Shown here piece after piece: positions 29,524-39,663 of a DNA stretch of 64,000 nt. Both the position numbers and the translations under genes were made by a program. The stretch's first letter is position 1, and each line of letters begins with the position of its first letter. The notes beneath the pieces were generated by a model, which had not been told where the DNA came from, did no database searches, and was given only the letters and a program-made list of their open reading frames with translations. This DNA is from Campylobacter sp. MIT 12-8780. GTDB lineage: Bacteria > Campylobacterota > Campylobacteria > Campylobacterales > Campylobacteraceae. Where the stretch lies: contig NZ_QHLL01000006.1 in the NCBI RefSeq assembly GCF_006864535.1, positions 62,001 through 126,000 of the forward strand, written 5' to 3'.

Positions 29524-31710
29524 CTAACGCTTAAGCTTATAAATTTTCGCATCTTTATCTAAAATGACTGGTTCAAATAAATCTTTGTCGTAATTATTAA
29601 AGAAAAAAAGCTGGACAAATAGACTATCAAACATTGTTTTATCCATAATGATAAATTGCATAGGATAACTTAAGCTTTCTTTAAGATAAAATACATAAAA
29701 ATTACCATTTTCATCAATCATTCTTTGCTTAAAAGAAGCATCTTTTATAGAGTCAAATTCATATACAGCCTTGATCGCATAGGCATTTTCACCAAGCATT
29801 ATATGTGTAAAATCATCGCTTAAAAACATACCATTGCTTAAATAATAAAAGCCTGTTTTTTCATCTTTTCCTAAAGCTAAAGCTGTGCTAAAAACAAAAG
29901 GATCATTAATCTGCCCATTTTGCAAATCAATATGTGAAAAGCTCGCTACAGTTGGAAAAATAGGCGACATACGAGCTGGTAAATAAAAATAAATATCCCT
30001 TGTTTTTTCATTTGCTTTGAAGTTTTTATACTTAAGAGCATGTAAAAACAAGCTTGCTTCACTTGCATTATAATCTCTCATCATAGCTTTTAAAAGATCA
30101 GCTTGCAAAAGGCTGTCATTTTTATCATAAAAACTTTTTTCGGTGTATTCAACACCTAATCTTGCTAAATTTGCCCCGCTTACTTGATCAAAACTTAGAG
30201 CATAAGATGGTAAAAAATTGTCCTTGCCTAAGTGCTTGCCTCCATCAGCTAAGGTTTTAACATCGCTGTAATATCGCACAGGATAACCATAATCCCACCA
30301 CGCAAGCACATAATCTTCAGCACTAGCTATACTTTTAAGCCTATCTAAAATTCGAGCTTCATTTGCATTAAACACGCTTGGGGCTTTGTATTCGTAGATA
30401 TGCTTTAAAGCAAAACCTAAACTGATAATGAGTGCAAAAGTGAGTATAATGGGCTTTGCTAGCCTAAAGTGAGCTAATTTAAGGACTAAAAAATATACAA
30501 AATACCCAAAGCCAAGAGCCATCACAGGCACCGCATAAATGGTAAATCTAAGTCCCCCGCGTAAAGCCAAAAAACCAAGTGCGAGCATAGGTAAGGCTAG
30601 TAAAAAGCTTTTGTGATCTTTGATGAGTAAGATTAAGCCCAAAACCGCACATATAAAGGCAAGCTCACTGGCTGCAATTCTTTGCATAAAGACTGATAAA
30701 TCTATGCTTCCTACTTCTTGTATGGTTTGATTGACATTAAAATAGCTAAAACTCTCACTCACGCTTCCTACAGCAGCACTTTTAAAGATGTAAAAATTAA
30801 GCTGATATAAAATAGGATCAAGCCCACCGCTTAAAAAAAGAAAAACAAGGCTTAAGATCAAAAGCCAAATTAAAGCTTTGAGTGTAAAAAAACGAGTTGT
30901 GAGATTGAAAAATGCAAAAAGTAAGGCTAAAATTGCAGCTTGATAAAACCAAGCAATAGGAGCAAGTGCGATAAGCATAAAGCTTAAAGCCTCATAATTT
31001 ATCCTTTCTTGTCGATGAAAAGCAAGAGTATAAAGCAAGAAAAGCCCTACAAAAGCAACATTTAAAGTATAACTTGAGGGATAATACCAAAGATAAAACA
31101 TCATCACAAAGGGCAGGGTGATGAGGGAGAATTTATCTTTTTTGATGATAAGCCTGATCATAAAATACAGCACAAAGCAAGGAAGCACAATAGCAAGCAT
31201 ATCAGTATCATAATACCCTGCCATAGTGCGGTTATAATAGCTATTGGCAATGCTTGCAAGTAAGGCTGCTAAAAAGCCAGCTTTTAACATTTTATATTCA
31301 TAAGCAATAAGCATAACAGGCACGACAACAAGGGAGCTAAAAAACACGCTCATATATAAGATGATAGTTTCAAAACTAAAAGGCGTGAGCTTATAAAGAT
31401 AATAAGTCAGCGTAGATAAGGAGCTGCCAAAATAAGATAAGTCATTTGGCTGATGAAAGCCAGCAATCATATCTCTTGCACCCTCAGCAAAAGCATATCC
31501 ATCATTTGAGATAATCATAAGCTCATCATTAAAATAAAACTCACTAAACTCACTTGCCCAAAACACCCAATAGAGCCTACATAGCACACTAAAAATAAAG
31601 GCTAAGGCTATATATAAAAACAATTCGTTTTTGAGTGAGAGTTGAACCCTATCAAAGAAATTTGTTTTTAAGAATTCTGTTTTTTTATGTGAATTTTGAT
31701 TTTTTTTCAT
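29524..31710 (-). CDS. pglB: Oligosaccharyltransferase PglB
   Basis: An inner-membrane STT3-type enzyme that transfers the heptasaccharide to asparagine in D/E-x-N-x-S/T sequons of periplasmic proteins. The N-terminal half holds about 13 membrane segments; the periplasmic C-terminal domain carries the hallmark WWDYGYP at residues 471-477. ATG 31710 (728 residues) is preferred because AAGGAAAACTAAG precedes it; a GTG at 31731 would add seven residues. It begins one base after the pglJ stop. Confidence 0.97.
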   Translation of the reverse strand: MKKNQNSHKKTEFLKTNFFDRVQLSLKNELFLYIALAFIFSVLCRLYWVFWASEFSEFYFNDELMIISNDGYAFAEGARDMIAGFHQPNDLSYFGSSLSTLTYYLYKLTPFSFETIILYMSVFFSSLVVVPVMLIAYEYKMLKAGFLAALLASIANSYYNRTMAGYYDTDMLAIVLPCFVLYFMIRLIIKKDKFSLITLPFVMMFYLWYYPSSYTLNVAFVGLFLLYTLAFHRQERINYEALSFMLIALAPIAWFYQAAILALLFAFFNLTTRFFTLKALIWLLILSLVFLFLSGGLDPILYQLNFYIFKSAAVGSVSESFSYFNVNQTIQEVGSIDLSVFMQRIAASELAFICAVLGLILLIKDHKSFLLALPMLALGFLALRGGLRFTIYAVPVMALGFGYFVYFLVLKLAHFRLAKPIILTFALIISLGFALKHIYEYKAPSVFNANEARILDRLKSIASAEDYVLAWWDYGYPVRYYSDVKTLADGGKHLGKDNFLPSYALSFDQVSGANLARLGVEYTEKSFYDKNDSLLQADLLKAMMRDYNASEASLFLHALKYKNFKANEKTRDIYFYLPARMSPIFPTVASFSHIDLQNGQINDPFVFSTALALGKDEKTGFYYLSNGMFLSDDFTHIMLGENAYAIKAVYEFDSIKDASFKQRMIDENGNFYVFYLKESLSYPMQFIIMDKTMFDSLFVQLFFFNNYDKDLFEPVILDKDAKIYKLKR

Positions 31711-31711
31711 C

Positions 31712-32827
31712 TTAGTTTTCCTTGATTTCACAGCTTTTTAAGAACTCTAAAGCTTTTTTAGCGATCTCGTTTTTATCAAAGTTTTTAGCTCTTTGATAAG
31801 CTTTTTCTTGATAGGCTTTTCTTAAGCTTTCATTTTCTATCATGATTTTTAAGCCCTCAAACATGGCATTTTCATCATTTACCTTGACTAAAAGTCCAAA
31901 TTCATTATCCCCAAAAAGCTCTTTAGCCCCGCTTTTATGATCTGAACTAAGCACAGCGCAATGGCAAGCTAAGGCTTCTATTAAGACATTTGAAAAGCCC
32001 TCAAAGCTTGAAGCAAAGGCAAAGAATTTACATTTGCTTAGGTATTTGTAAGGATTATTATCAAAGCCAAGCAAAAAGACTTTTTCTTTTAAATTTAAGC
32101 TTTTTATCAAGCTTTCAAGCTCGTCTTTGAGCTCGCCCTCGCCTAAGATAAGAAGCTTTAGCTCTGTATCAAGCCTTGCATAAGCTTTGATTAAAAGAGC
32201 GTGATTTTTACCCTTATCAAGCCTACCGATGCTGAGTATAAAATCATCCTTAAAGTCTATAGGCTCATTTGCTTTTTGTGTGATTTTTTCTAAATCAATG
32301 GCATTATAAAGGAGTTTGCATTTGCTAGCATTGATGTTAAAATTTAAAATTAAATCCTCTTGATTGCCCTTAGAATTTGCTAGGATTAAATCAGCCTTTG
32401 GATACAGCCATTGTATTAAAAATTTATTCACAAGTGAAGTTGGGCTAAGGCTTTGATACATCACACTTGGAGTGGTGCATTCATTGATGATAAGAGGGGT
32501 TTTTAAGCCAAAAATTCTAGCAAGCAAGGCTATATAATTTGGGCGGTTTAAAAAGACAAATTGCTTATCTAACTTTAAGTTTTTGCAAAGTTTTTTGTAT
32601 TTTAGAGCCAAAAATGGAAGTTTAAGGAATTTTAAAAGTGCATTTTCACTTGGCTTTGAGTTTTCAAGCAAGTGAATTTGAGCGTTTTCAAGCTCATAAG
32701 AAATTTTATCATTCATCAAGATAATATGCACCTCATAAAACAAAGACAAAGATGGCAAAAGCGTAGCCACGACGCGTTCAGCCCCACCGCTTCCTAAAGA
32801 ATAGATAAAAATTCCTAATTTTTGCAC
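31712..32827 (-). CDS. pglJ: GalNAc transferase PglJ
   Basis: A GT4-type glycosyltransferase that adds the second GalNAc. The GTG start at 32827 (reading MQKLGIFIYSLGSGGAERVV) is chosen because the N terminus aligns with the family nucleotide-binding glycine motif. The longer open frame adds 21 unrelated residues overlapping pglI. It overlaps the end of pglI by 13 bases. The C-terminal motif SSFEGFSNVLIEALACHC contains the EX7E pair. It works in the cytoplasm on the lipid-linked trisaccharide stage. Confidence 0.93.
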   Translation of the reverse strand: MQKLGIFIYSLGSGGAERVVATLLPSLSLFYEVHIILMNDKISYELENAQIHLLENSKPSENALLKFLKLPFLALKYKKLCKNLKLDKQFVFLNRPNYIALLARIFGLKTPLIINECTTPSVMYQSLSPTSLVNKFLIQWLYPKADLILANSKGNQEDLILNFNINASKCKLLYNAIDLEKITQKANEPIDFKDDFILSIGRLDKGKNHALLIKAYARLDTELKLLILGEGELKDELESLIKSLNLKEKVFLLGFDNNPYKYLSKCKFFAFASSFEGFSNVLIEALACHCAVLSSDHKSGAKELFGDNEFGLLVKVNDENAMFEGLKIMIENESLRKAYQEKAYQRAKNFDKNEIAKKALEFLKSCEIKEN

Positions 32828-33750
32828 TTTAAACTCACTCTGATTTTTGAAAAATATTGTAACATTGCTTTTGGAACAAAACTTAAACAAAGCAAGGCTA
32901 GTGCTGGAAAATTAGGCTTTATACTAAGGCTTTTAAAAAGATAAATATACATTTTTTTATAAAGTCCTGCCATCTTTGCATAATAAGCTGCCATTTTATA
33001 CTGCATTGCTGTAGCAGCTTTATAATCTTTATCCTTAGTCTTTTTAAGCTCACATTCTAAAAGCTCAGCCATCTTTGCATAGCCTAAATACACACGATCA
33101 GCCTTTAAAAAGGCTTGATTTGTAACACTATCTGCTCTTTTGATACGATAAATCCTCAAAGCCTTGTGTATATAAAAGCTTTTTTCTTTATATAAGTTCA
33201 GCCAAAGCACACTTTCATTGCCCCAAAAATTCTCATCAAAACGGCTGTTTTCAAGCAAGGATTTTTTAAACATACCCAAAAATTCCCCATTCATCTTACC
33301 TAGCAAAAAGTCTTTTTTGCTTACTTCACTATCCTTAGTAAAGCCTTTTCCACTCAATTCAGTGCTTAAAACCCCATCTTTTTCAAGCAAGCAATTGCCA
33401 AAAACATGAGAAAAGCCCTCTTTAACTTTACTTACAAGCGTGCTTAAAGCCCCATTTAAAAGCATATCATCATCATCTAAAAACAAAATATACTCGCCCC
33501 TTGCTTGATCAAGGGCATTATTTTTATTTCCATTTGGACCCTTTTTATAGCTGGTATTAAGGCTGTATTTAAGGCGAGGCTCATTTTTTGCAAAAGTGTT
33601 GATAAACTCTTTTGTGCCATCATTTGAGTGATCGTCGCTAATGATGATTTCTAAGTCTTTAAAGTCTTGCTCTAGCACGCTTTGTAAAGCCTGTTTTAAA
33701 AGCTCTAGTCTATTATAAGTGCAAATTAAAACTGATAAAAAGGGCTTCAT
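32815..33750 (-). CDS. pglI: Glucosyl transferase PglI
   Basis: A 311-residue GT2 inverting glycosyltransferase that adds the branching glucose of the N-glycan. The N terminus SVLICTYNRLELLKQAL and DXD-type FLDDDD are typical. It overlaps pglH by four bases (ATGA) and pglJ by 13. There are no membrane segments, so it acts on the cytoplasmic face. Confidence 0.95.
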   Translation of the reverse strand: MKPFLSVLICTYNRLELLKQALQSVLEQDFKDLEIIISDDHSNDGTKEFINTFAKNEPRLKYSLNTSYKKGPNGNKNNALDQARGEYILFLDDDDMLLNGALSTLVSKVKEGFSHVFGNCLLEKDGVLSTELSGKGFTKDSEVSKKDFLLGKMNGEFLGMFKKSLLENSRFDENFWGNESVLWLNLYKEKSFYIHKALRIYRIKRADSVTNQAFLKADRVYLGYAKMAELLECELKKTKDKDYKAATAMQYKMAAYYAKMAGLYKKMYIYLFKSLSIKPNFPALALLCLSFVPKAMLQYFSKIRVSLKCKN

Positions 33751-34805
33751 TGTAGCTCGCTTATGAGTTTAAACCATTGTTTTTCAATATTTTGAATTGA
33801 AAAATTTTCACATCGTTTTAAGGCTTTTTGTGCGATTTGTTCTCTTAAGCTCTCATCACTCATTAGCTTTTCTAAAGCCTTAGCCATAGCCTTTTCATCA
33901 TCAAGTGCCACTAAAAAGCCATCAAAGTCTGGACTAATTAAATCCCTAGCTGAATTGACATAATCTGTGCTTATGCGAGCGATTTTAAAAAACAAAGTTT
34001 CGATCAAAACCGTTGGCAAGCCCTCCACAAAGGAGCAAAGGCAAAGAATTTTTGCTTTTTCATAGAGGCTTTGCATATCTTTTACCCTGCCTAAAAACTC
34101 CACTTTTATGCCAAGTTCTTGTGCTTGCAAGATAAGCTCATCTTTAAGCTCGCCATCTCCTGCTATACAAAAGCGGTAAGTTGCTCTTAAATCAGCACTT
34201 AAATTTGAAATTGCCCTTAAAAAAAGGGCTGGGTTTTTATTAGCATCAAGCCTGCCTACAAAAAGCACTAAATTTTCTTTTTTAGGATTTTGGCATATGC
34301 TAAAATGACAAGGATTAAAGATAAGCTCAACCTTGCTTACAAAGGCTTCATAATAGCTTTTATCTTGCAAAGAAAGCACGGTTAAAGCTTGAGCATGCGG
34401 ATAACTTAGCCTTCTTAAAAAACGCCAAATTTTGCTTTTTAAATAACTTTGTGTGCTATGCTCGCTGATGATTAAGGGCGATTTTAAGCCTATTTTAGCC
34501 CACACACAAGCGATATTCGTAGTATCTAAAAAAGAGATGAAAATATCAGCCTTAGCCTCTTTCATCGCCTTTCTTAAAGCAAGGAATTTCTTTATCCTGC
34601 TTGCTATTTTATGATATAAATTCTGCCAGTTAAACTTAGGCAGTTCTTTTAAATATATGCTCTCATCAAGCTTATAAAAGCTTTCTTTATCATCAAATTT
34701 AATGATTTGCACACTATGTTTTTTACAAAACTCATTAGCAAGACTGACTAAAACGCGTTCAGCTCCGCCATTTCCTAAACTCGCGATGATAAAACAAATT
34801 TTCAT
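33747..34805 (-). CDS. pglH: GalNAc polymerase PglH
   Basis: A 352-residue GT4 enzyme that adds three consecutive GalNAc residues and is the pathway's length-setting step. It shows [20 protein letters not shown] at the N terminus and [15 protein letters not shown] with the EX7E pair. Start and end overlap pglK and pglI by four bases each, so translation is coupled along the operon. Confidence 0.95.
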   Translation of the reverse strand: MKICFIIASLGNGGAERVLVSLANEFCKKHSVQIIKFDDKESFYKLDESIYLKELPKFNWQNLYHKIASRIKKFLALRKAMKEAKADIFISFLDTTNIACVWAKIGLKSPLIISEHSTQSYLKSKIWRFLRRLSYPHAQALTVLSLQDKSYYEAFVSKVELIFNPCHFSICQNPKKENLVLFVGRLDANKNPALFLRAISNLSADLRATYRFCIAGDGELKDELILQAQELGIKVEFLGRVKDMQSLYEKAKILCLCSFVEGLPTVLIETLFFKIARISTDYVNSARDLISPDFDGFLVALDDEKAMAKALEKLMSDESLREQIAQKALKRCENFSIQNIEKQWFKLISELQ

Positions 34806-36535
34806 TTTTCTTCTTTATACCGAGATAAAATCAGCTCTTTTTGCTTAGCATCAAGTTTGCTTAAAATCCCAGCTTTTAGTTTATAAATCGTTTCACAATG
34901 CTTAATAGTGCTTAAACGATGAGCGATGATGATGAGGGTTTTATCCTTGCTTAAATCATAAATTTCATTCATGATTTTTGCCTCACTTTCATTATCAAGG
35001 GCTGAAGTAGCCTCATCAAGCACGAGAATTTCAGGCTCTGTGTAAAGTGCTCTTGCTATGGCTATGCGTTGTCTTTGTCCTCCACTTAGGGTGGAATCTG
35101 AAATTTGAGTATATATGCCTTCTTTTAAATTTGAGACAAAATTTTTAAGATTGGCTTGTTCTATGACTTTGTGTAGTCTTTTTTCATCAAAATTTTGCTC
35201 AAAGCTTATATTAAAGGCTAAGGTATCATTATAAAGATGAATTTCTTGAGGGATATAGCCTATTTTTTGACGATAAGCTTTGAGATTTTTTTCACTCAGC
35301 ACGCTATCATCAACTAAAATTTGCCCAGCCTTTGGTTTTAAAAGCCCGCAAAGTATATCCACAAAGCTACTTTTTCCACTGCCACTTTGTCCTATAAAGG
35401 CTATTTTTTCGCCTTTTTTAAGAGTGAAATTAAGCCCATGAAATAAGTCTTTTTTGCCCTCATAATGAAAGCTTAAATCCTTAACTTCTATCTTTTTTTC
35501 AAAGCTGATTTTTTCATCTTCAAGCCTTTCATAAGGCTCATTTAGGCTTTTATAGATAATGTCAAGCGAGTTTTTATAATAAAGCAAATCATGATAACTT
35601 GTGATAATGCGGTTTGCACAAGGCATAAGGCGGTAAAGTGCTAGCACAAAGATAGAAATCATCGCTAAAGAGCTTCTTACATCGCCTTTATTTTGCCAAA
35701 GTAAAAAGATCACGATGAAAATCAAAACGCAAAAACCAACTGCTTCAAGATAAATTCTTGGCAAGGCATTAATGCTTTCACTGCTGATATTTGCCTTTGA
35801 AAAAAGCTTGCTTTGTTCGCCAAAAAGCCTTGCAACGCTTTGTTCTTCGCCTTTAAGTTTAATGAGCTTGAAATTGCTTAAATTTGTATTTAAGCTCTCA
35901 AAAAAGCCACTCATCGCCTTTTCTCTTTTAATGCTAGCTTGCTTTATAGCCGGACTTAAAAGACGCAGTAAAATAAAAGCATTTATAAGCAAAAAAACCG
36001 ATAAAAACAAAGTGATTTTATAATCAACTAAAAGTAGTAAAATATAAATTAAAAGCAGCACAAAACTTTCACTTAAAAAAAGCATAAAAGAAGCAATCAT
36101 GGTGCTAAGATTGTAAGTTTCATTAGAAATGGTTTTGATGATTTCACTTGATTTTTTTTGAGTAAAGCGTTCATAATTTAAAAACAAAACTCGCTTAAAA
36201 ATTCTCAAAGCAAAAAAATGAAACCGCCCCTTAGAAAAACGCGCTAAAAGATGAAAATAAAGGGCATTTAAAAAGGCTCTAAAAAGATAAAAAAGGATTA
36301 AAAAAAGCCCAAAAAGAGCGACAAATTCATACTCACTTAGGCTAAATTTGCTAAAAAAACTCTTTAAAAAGGCATTGCTTTGAAAATAAGAAAAATCACT
36401 TGCTAAGCTCACAAAAGGCATGATAAGACTTATAGCAAAGCTTTCTATAAAAGAAATAAACACAGAAAAAGCAAGCAAGGCGAATAAAAAGCGTTTATCT
36501 TGCTTCGATAAAACAGCAAAAAGTTTTTTAAGCAT
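34802..36535 (-). CDS. pglK: Lipid-linked oligosaccharide flippase PglK
   Basis: A 577-residue ABC half-transporter of the MsbA fold that flips the undecaprenyl-diphosphate heptasaccharide to the periplasmic side. About six membrane segments fill residues 1-320. The nucleotide-binding domain has Walker [11 protein letters not shown], the signature [15 protein letters not shown] and Walker [14 protein letters not shown] -10-like TAGAAT lies on the minus strand 23 bases upstream (36558-36563), so pglK may start its own transcript because the small gene next door breaks the link to gne. Confidence 0.95.
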   Translation of the reverse strand: MLKKLFAVLSKQDKRFLFALLAFSVFISFIESFAISLIMPFVSLASDFSYFQSNAFLKSFFSKFSLSEYEFVALFGLFLILFYLFRAFLNALYFHLLARFSKGRFHFFALRIFKRVLFLNYERFTQKKSSEIIKTISNETYNLSTMIASFMLFLSESFVLLLIYILLLLVDYKITLFLSVFLLINAFILLRLLSPAIKQASIKREKAMSGFFESLNTNLSNFKLIKLKGEEQSVARLFGEQSKLFSKANISSESINALPRIYLEAVGFCVLIFIVIFLLWQNKGDVRSSLAMISIFVLALYRLMPCANRIITSYHDLLYYKNSLDIIYKSLNEPYERLEDEKISFEKKIEVKDLSFHYEGKKDLFHGLNFTLKKGEKIAFIGQSGSGKSSFVDILCGLLKPKAGQILVDDSVLSEKNLKAYRQKIGYIPQEIHLYNDTLAFNISFEQNFDEKRLHKVIEQANLKNFVSNLKEGIYTQISDSTLSGGQRQRIAIARALYTEPEILVLDEATSALDNESEAKIMNEIYDLSKDKTLIIIAHRLSTIKHCETIYKLKAGILSKLDAKQKELILSRYKEEK

Positions 36536-36701
36536 ATTTTTCCTTTGTGAATGCCAAATTCTAGCTTAAATTTTTAAATACTTAGGATACAAAAAGTAGA
36601 AAATAAATTTACATGGGATTGATTTTATAATACAATGATATTTTTCCATCATTTTTGATATAAATTTTTTAAAAAATAATTTTTTATATACTCGCACTTG
36701 A

Positions 36702-36722
36702 TTTTTTTTTTTTTTTTTTTTT
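36702..36722. repeat. Poly-T tract of 21, upstream of a membrane-protein gene
   Basis: Twenty-one T residues in a row precede a TATTAT -10-like element (36725-36730) by two bases. The gene start is at 36759. Tracts like this slip during replication and can change promoter strength by altering spacing. The tract position is seen; switching is inferred. Confidence 0.85.
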
Positions 36723-36758
36723 GATATTATCACGCTTTATTTATTTAAAAAGGAGTAA

Positions 36759-37208
36759 ATGATGGGCGACATCGGTGCGTTAGTGGTGATTGTAGGGATA
36801 TTTTGTGTGATATTCTTACCATTTTATTTGATCTTTAAAAAAGCTAATGTTAATGCTTGGGCTGCTTTTGTGCCATTTTATAATTTCTATATGCTAGGTA
36901 AAGTAGCTAAAGATGAAGCTTTAGGGGCGCTGCTTGTGGTTGTTATTGTGATTGGATTTATACTCTCCGCAGTTGCAGGAGAAGAATCTGCATTAGGTGG
37001 TATAGCTACTATCGCAATATACATATGTTATTGTTTTGTTTATGTAAATCTAGGAAGAAGATTTGAAGTGAGTCTGGGTTTTAAAATCGCACTTTGCATT
37101 CCTTTTATAAGTTGGATAATGTTGTGGATTTTAGCTCTAGATAAAAGCTATGTATATAAAAAAGAGAGCTTAGAAGAAACATCAGAAAATCAAAACAATA
37201 TACAATGA
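36759..37208 (+). CDS. Small multi-pass membrane protein (DUF5684-like)
   Basis: A 149-residue protein with four to five membrane segments (LVVIVGIFCVIFLPFYLIF, LLVVVIVIGFIL, IATIAIYICYCFVYV and others) and a short charged C-terminal tail. The motif WAAFVPFYNFYMLGKVAK fits the DUF5684-type family, whose function is unknown. It is read on the plus strand within the minus-strand pgl locus, between pglK and gne, which I recall as adjacent in C. jejuni, so it looks like an insertion. The RBS AAAAAGGAGTAA is strong. The start is ATG 36759 (MMGDIG), with ATG 36762 also possible. Confidence 0.75.
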   Translation: MMGDIGALVVIVGIFCVIFLPFYLIFKKANVNAWAAFVPFYNFYMLGKVAKDEALGALLVVVIVIGFILSAVAGEESALGGIATIAIYICYCFVYVNLGRRFEVSLGFKIALCIPFISWIMLWILALDKSYVYKKESLEETSENQNNIQ

Positions 37209-37219
37209 TTTGCAAAAAA

Positions 37220-37251
37220 GGCTTAAGTTTTTACTCTTAAAAGCTTAAGCC
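37220..37251. terminator. Bidirectional hairpin terminator between the membrane protein and gne
   Basis: GGCTTAAG and CTTAAGCC form a perfect 8-bp stem with A-rich sequence before and CCTTTTC after. It lies in the 71-base gap between the two convergent genes and can end transcripts from both. Confidence 0.7.
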
Positions 37252-37279
37252 CCTTTTCAATGAAAGTTATCTTAGTCTT

Positions 37280-38266
37280 TTAACACTTCTTTTCCCACTC
37301 ATAAGCACTTTTGCAAATAAGTTTTAAATCATCAAATTTTGGCTTCCAGCTTGTAAGACTTTTGATCTTATCAGCATTTGAGATTAAAATACTAGGATCA
37401 CCAGCCCTGCGAGGTGCAAGTTCTACCTTAAAATCAACCCCGCTAACTTCTTTCATCGCACAAATGACTTCTTTGACTGAAAAGCCGTGCCCATAGCCCA
37501 CATTAAAGACATTGCTATCATTACTCTCAAGATAATCAAGAGCGGCTAAATGTGCGCTGGCTATATCATCAACATGGATAAAATCCCTCACACAAGTGCC
37601 ATCTTTAGTCTCATAATCATCTCCATATACAAAAAGCTTGTCCCTCTTGCCAGCTGCACATTCAGCTGCTACTTTGATAAGCAAAGTCGCTTTTGGATAA
37701 CGTTGTCCTATATCAAAGTCCATGCACGCTCCTGCCACATTAAAATACCTTAAAATACAATGCTTAAATTCAGGCTTTGCCATACTTGCATCACGCAAAA
37801 CCTCTTCGCTCATGAGTTTAGAGCGTCCATAAGGATTGATGGGTGCAAGGGGGCTTGTCTCGCTAACTACAGGAGTGCTTGGCTCACCATAAGTTGCAGC
37901 CGTGCTTGAAAAGATGAATTTATTTACCCCTTCTTCAAGGCAAGTTTGAATAAGATTTGAAGTATTTGCGGTGTTATTAAGATAGTATTTTAAAGGATCA
38001 TTCATACTCTCAAACACCTCAATGCTAGCTGCAAAATGCACCACAGCGTCAAATTTTTGCTCTTTAAAAAGCTTTTTTACCGCCTTAAAATCAGCCAAAT
38101 CTTGCTCAAAAAAGCTGAATTTTCTTAAAGTCTGCAAGGCATCAAGATTGATTTTTGAGCCTTTAGAAAGATTATCTAAAACGCAAAGTTCATGTTTGGT
38201 ATTTAAAAACTGCCTTAAGGTGTGAGAGCCTATATACCCAGCCCCACCGCTGATAAGAATTTTCAT
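37280..38266 (-). CDS. gne: UDP-GlcNAc/Glc 4-epimerase Gne
   Basis: A 328-residue short-chain dehydrogenase-type epimerase that supplies UDP-GalNAc and UDP-Gal for N-glycan, lipooligosaccharide and capsule. It has the NAD-binding ISGGAGYIGSHT at the start and the catalytic SSTAATYGEPSTP with YGRSK (YxxxK). It is the most upstream pgl gene. A TAAAAT -10-like element on the minus strand (38297-38302) is about 30 bases upstream of the start. Confidence 0.95.
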   Translation of the reverse strand: MKILISGGAGYIGSHTLRQFLNTKHELCVLDNLSKGSKINLDALQTLRKFSFFEQDLADFKAVKKLFKEQKFDAVVHFAASIEVFESMNDPLKYYLNNTANTSNLIQTCLEEGVNKFIFSSTAATYGEPSTPVVSETSPLAPINPYGRSKLMSEEVLRDASMAKPEFKHCILRYFNVAGACMDFDIGQRYPKATLLIKVAAECAAGKRDKLFVYGDDYETKDGTCVRDFIHVDDIASAHLAALDYLESNDSNVFNVGYGHGFSVKEVICAMKEVSGVDFKVELAPRRAGDPSILISNADKIKSLTSWKPKFDDLKLICKSAYEWEKKC

Positions 38267-38429
38267 GATTTATCCTTAGTTTGAAGCTAAAAGTGTATTT
38301 TAACCAAATTTCATTAATCAAAATACAAGCTGAAAAGTATCGTTTTCTTAGAACAAAGTATTTTTTAAGAAGTTTTTTTAAAAAAATATATTAAAATACA
38401 GCTTTAACATTCCACAAAAGGCATAACCA

Positions 38430-39644
38430 ATGAAAAAAAGCGTTATTTTTTCGAGCGTAATCATCATTTTGTTTGTTTTATATTTAGCTCAAGTTGCATT
38501 TGTAAGGGGACTTAACTTGAAATTTTTTGAGCAAGTTTCAAGTCAATATGCACTGACAGATGTTGAGTTAAAAAAAGGATTTTTTAGCTCTTCTGCAAAT
38601 TTTGTAATCGATGATGAAAGTTTGGCAGCTTTTGCAGAGCCTATAAAAGTTGAGATCACTTTTCATAATAGCTATTTTGCTCCAAATACTTTTGTGGCGA
38701 ATTTTTTTAGCCCAGCTTCTCTTAAACAAAGCATACAAGAAGAAATTTTTCTGACATTAAATGGAAAATTCAAATTTAATCAAAGCTTAGATCTTGAATT
38801 TAAGCCCACAAATATAAATTTTAATGAGGATATTTTTGAGTTTAAGCTTGAAGATTTTGTGTTGAAAGTAAATGTCAATAAGGACTCAAGCTTAAATTCT
38901 TTTGCTTTAAAGACTAAAGAATTTGACTTTTCATTTTCTTATTTACATTTTAAATTCACAAATTTTGCATACGAAGAGCGATTTTTGCAGCCTGTATTTT
39001 TGCAAGATTATATTGATGCTCAAGGCATTGTTGCTTCAAAATCACATTTGAGTGCTGAAAATATAGAGCTTTATGATGATATTAATATCTCAAAAGTTGT
39101 GATGGAAAGCATGGGAAAAATGGGCGAAGAATTAGATGATTTGAGTATAAAGCTTAAGATTGAGGATTTTAAATCAAAGCAAATGCAGCTTAACCTACAT
39201 GCAATCAACCTTGATATGAATGCTAAAGACTTACCTAAAGAGCTTTTGATTTCAAGCAATCCTTGGATCGATCATGAAAGTTTGCTTGATAATGAAGAGT
39301 TGTTTGAGCTTTTTGCTCGCTCAAAAGCTGAAATTGTGCTGAATGACTTTTCAGCAAGTTCTAAGGGTAAAAAATTCAAGCTTAGTGGCTTGGCAAAAAG
39401 TGATTCGAGTAATTTCAGTGTGCTTTTAAACGCTCATAGTGAGATTTTGCCAAGTGCTATTTTTCCAGTGCTTATTTGGTTTGATATGGACGAGTTTTTT
39501 GTGCAAAAAGACAATGCTTATACGATGAAATACGAGCTTGAGGGTAAAAATGAGAACATTACTCAAATCAAGCTTAACGATGAAGTGCTTGTTGGAGATA
39601 GAAAACTTAGTCAAGACAAGGCTTTTGAGCTTTACAAAGAATAA
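38430..39644 (+). CDS. DUF945-like membrane-anchored protein
   Basis: A 404-residue protein with one N-terminal membrane anchor (SVIFSSVIIILFVLYLAQVAF) and a large, probably periplasmic domain rich in alternating hydrophobic strands. The pattern LTDVELKKGFFSSSANFVID resembles the YdgA/DUF945 family, whose function is unknown. It begins with a good context (AAAAGGCATAACCA) and is divergent from gne. rarA follows after 19 bases. No enzymatic motif was found. Confidence 0.6.
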   Translation: MKKSVIFSSVIIILFVLYLAQVAFVRGLNLKFFEQVSSQYALTDVELKKGFFSSSANFVIDDESLAAFAEPIKVEITFHNSYFAPNTFVANFFSPASLKQSIQEEIFLTLNGKFKFNQSLDLEFKPTNINFNEDIFEFKLEDFVLKVNVNKDSSLNSFALKTKEFDFSFSYLHFKFTNFAYEERFLQPVFLQDYIDAQGIVASKSHLSAENIELYDDINISKVVMESMGKMGEELDDLSIKLKIEDFKSKQMQLNLHAINLDMNAKDLPKELLISSNPWIDHESLLDNEELFELFARSKAEIVLNDFSASSKGKKFKLSGLAKSDSSNFSVLLNAHSEILPSAIFPVLIWFDMDEFFVQKDNAYTMKYELEGKNENITQIKLNDEVLVGDRKLSQDKAFELYKE

Positions 39645-39663
39645 AAAAAGATTATAAGATAAA

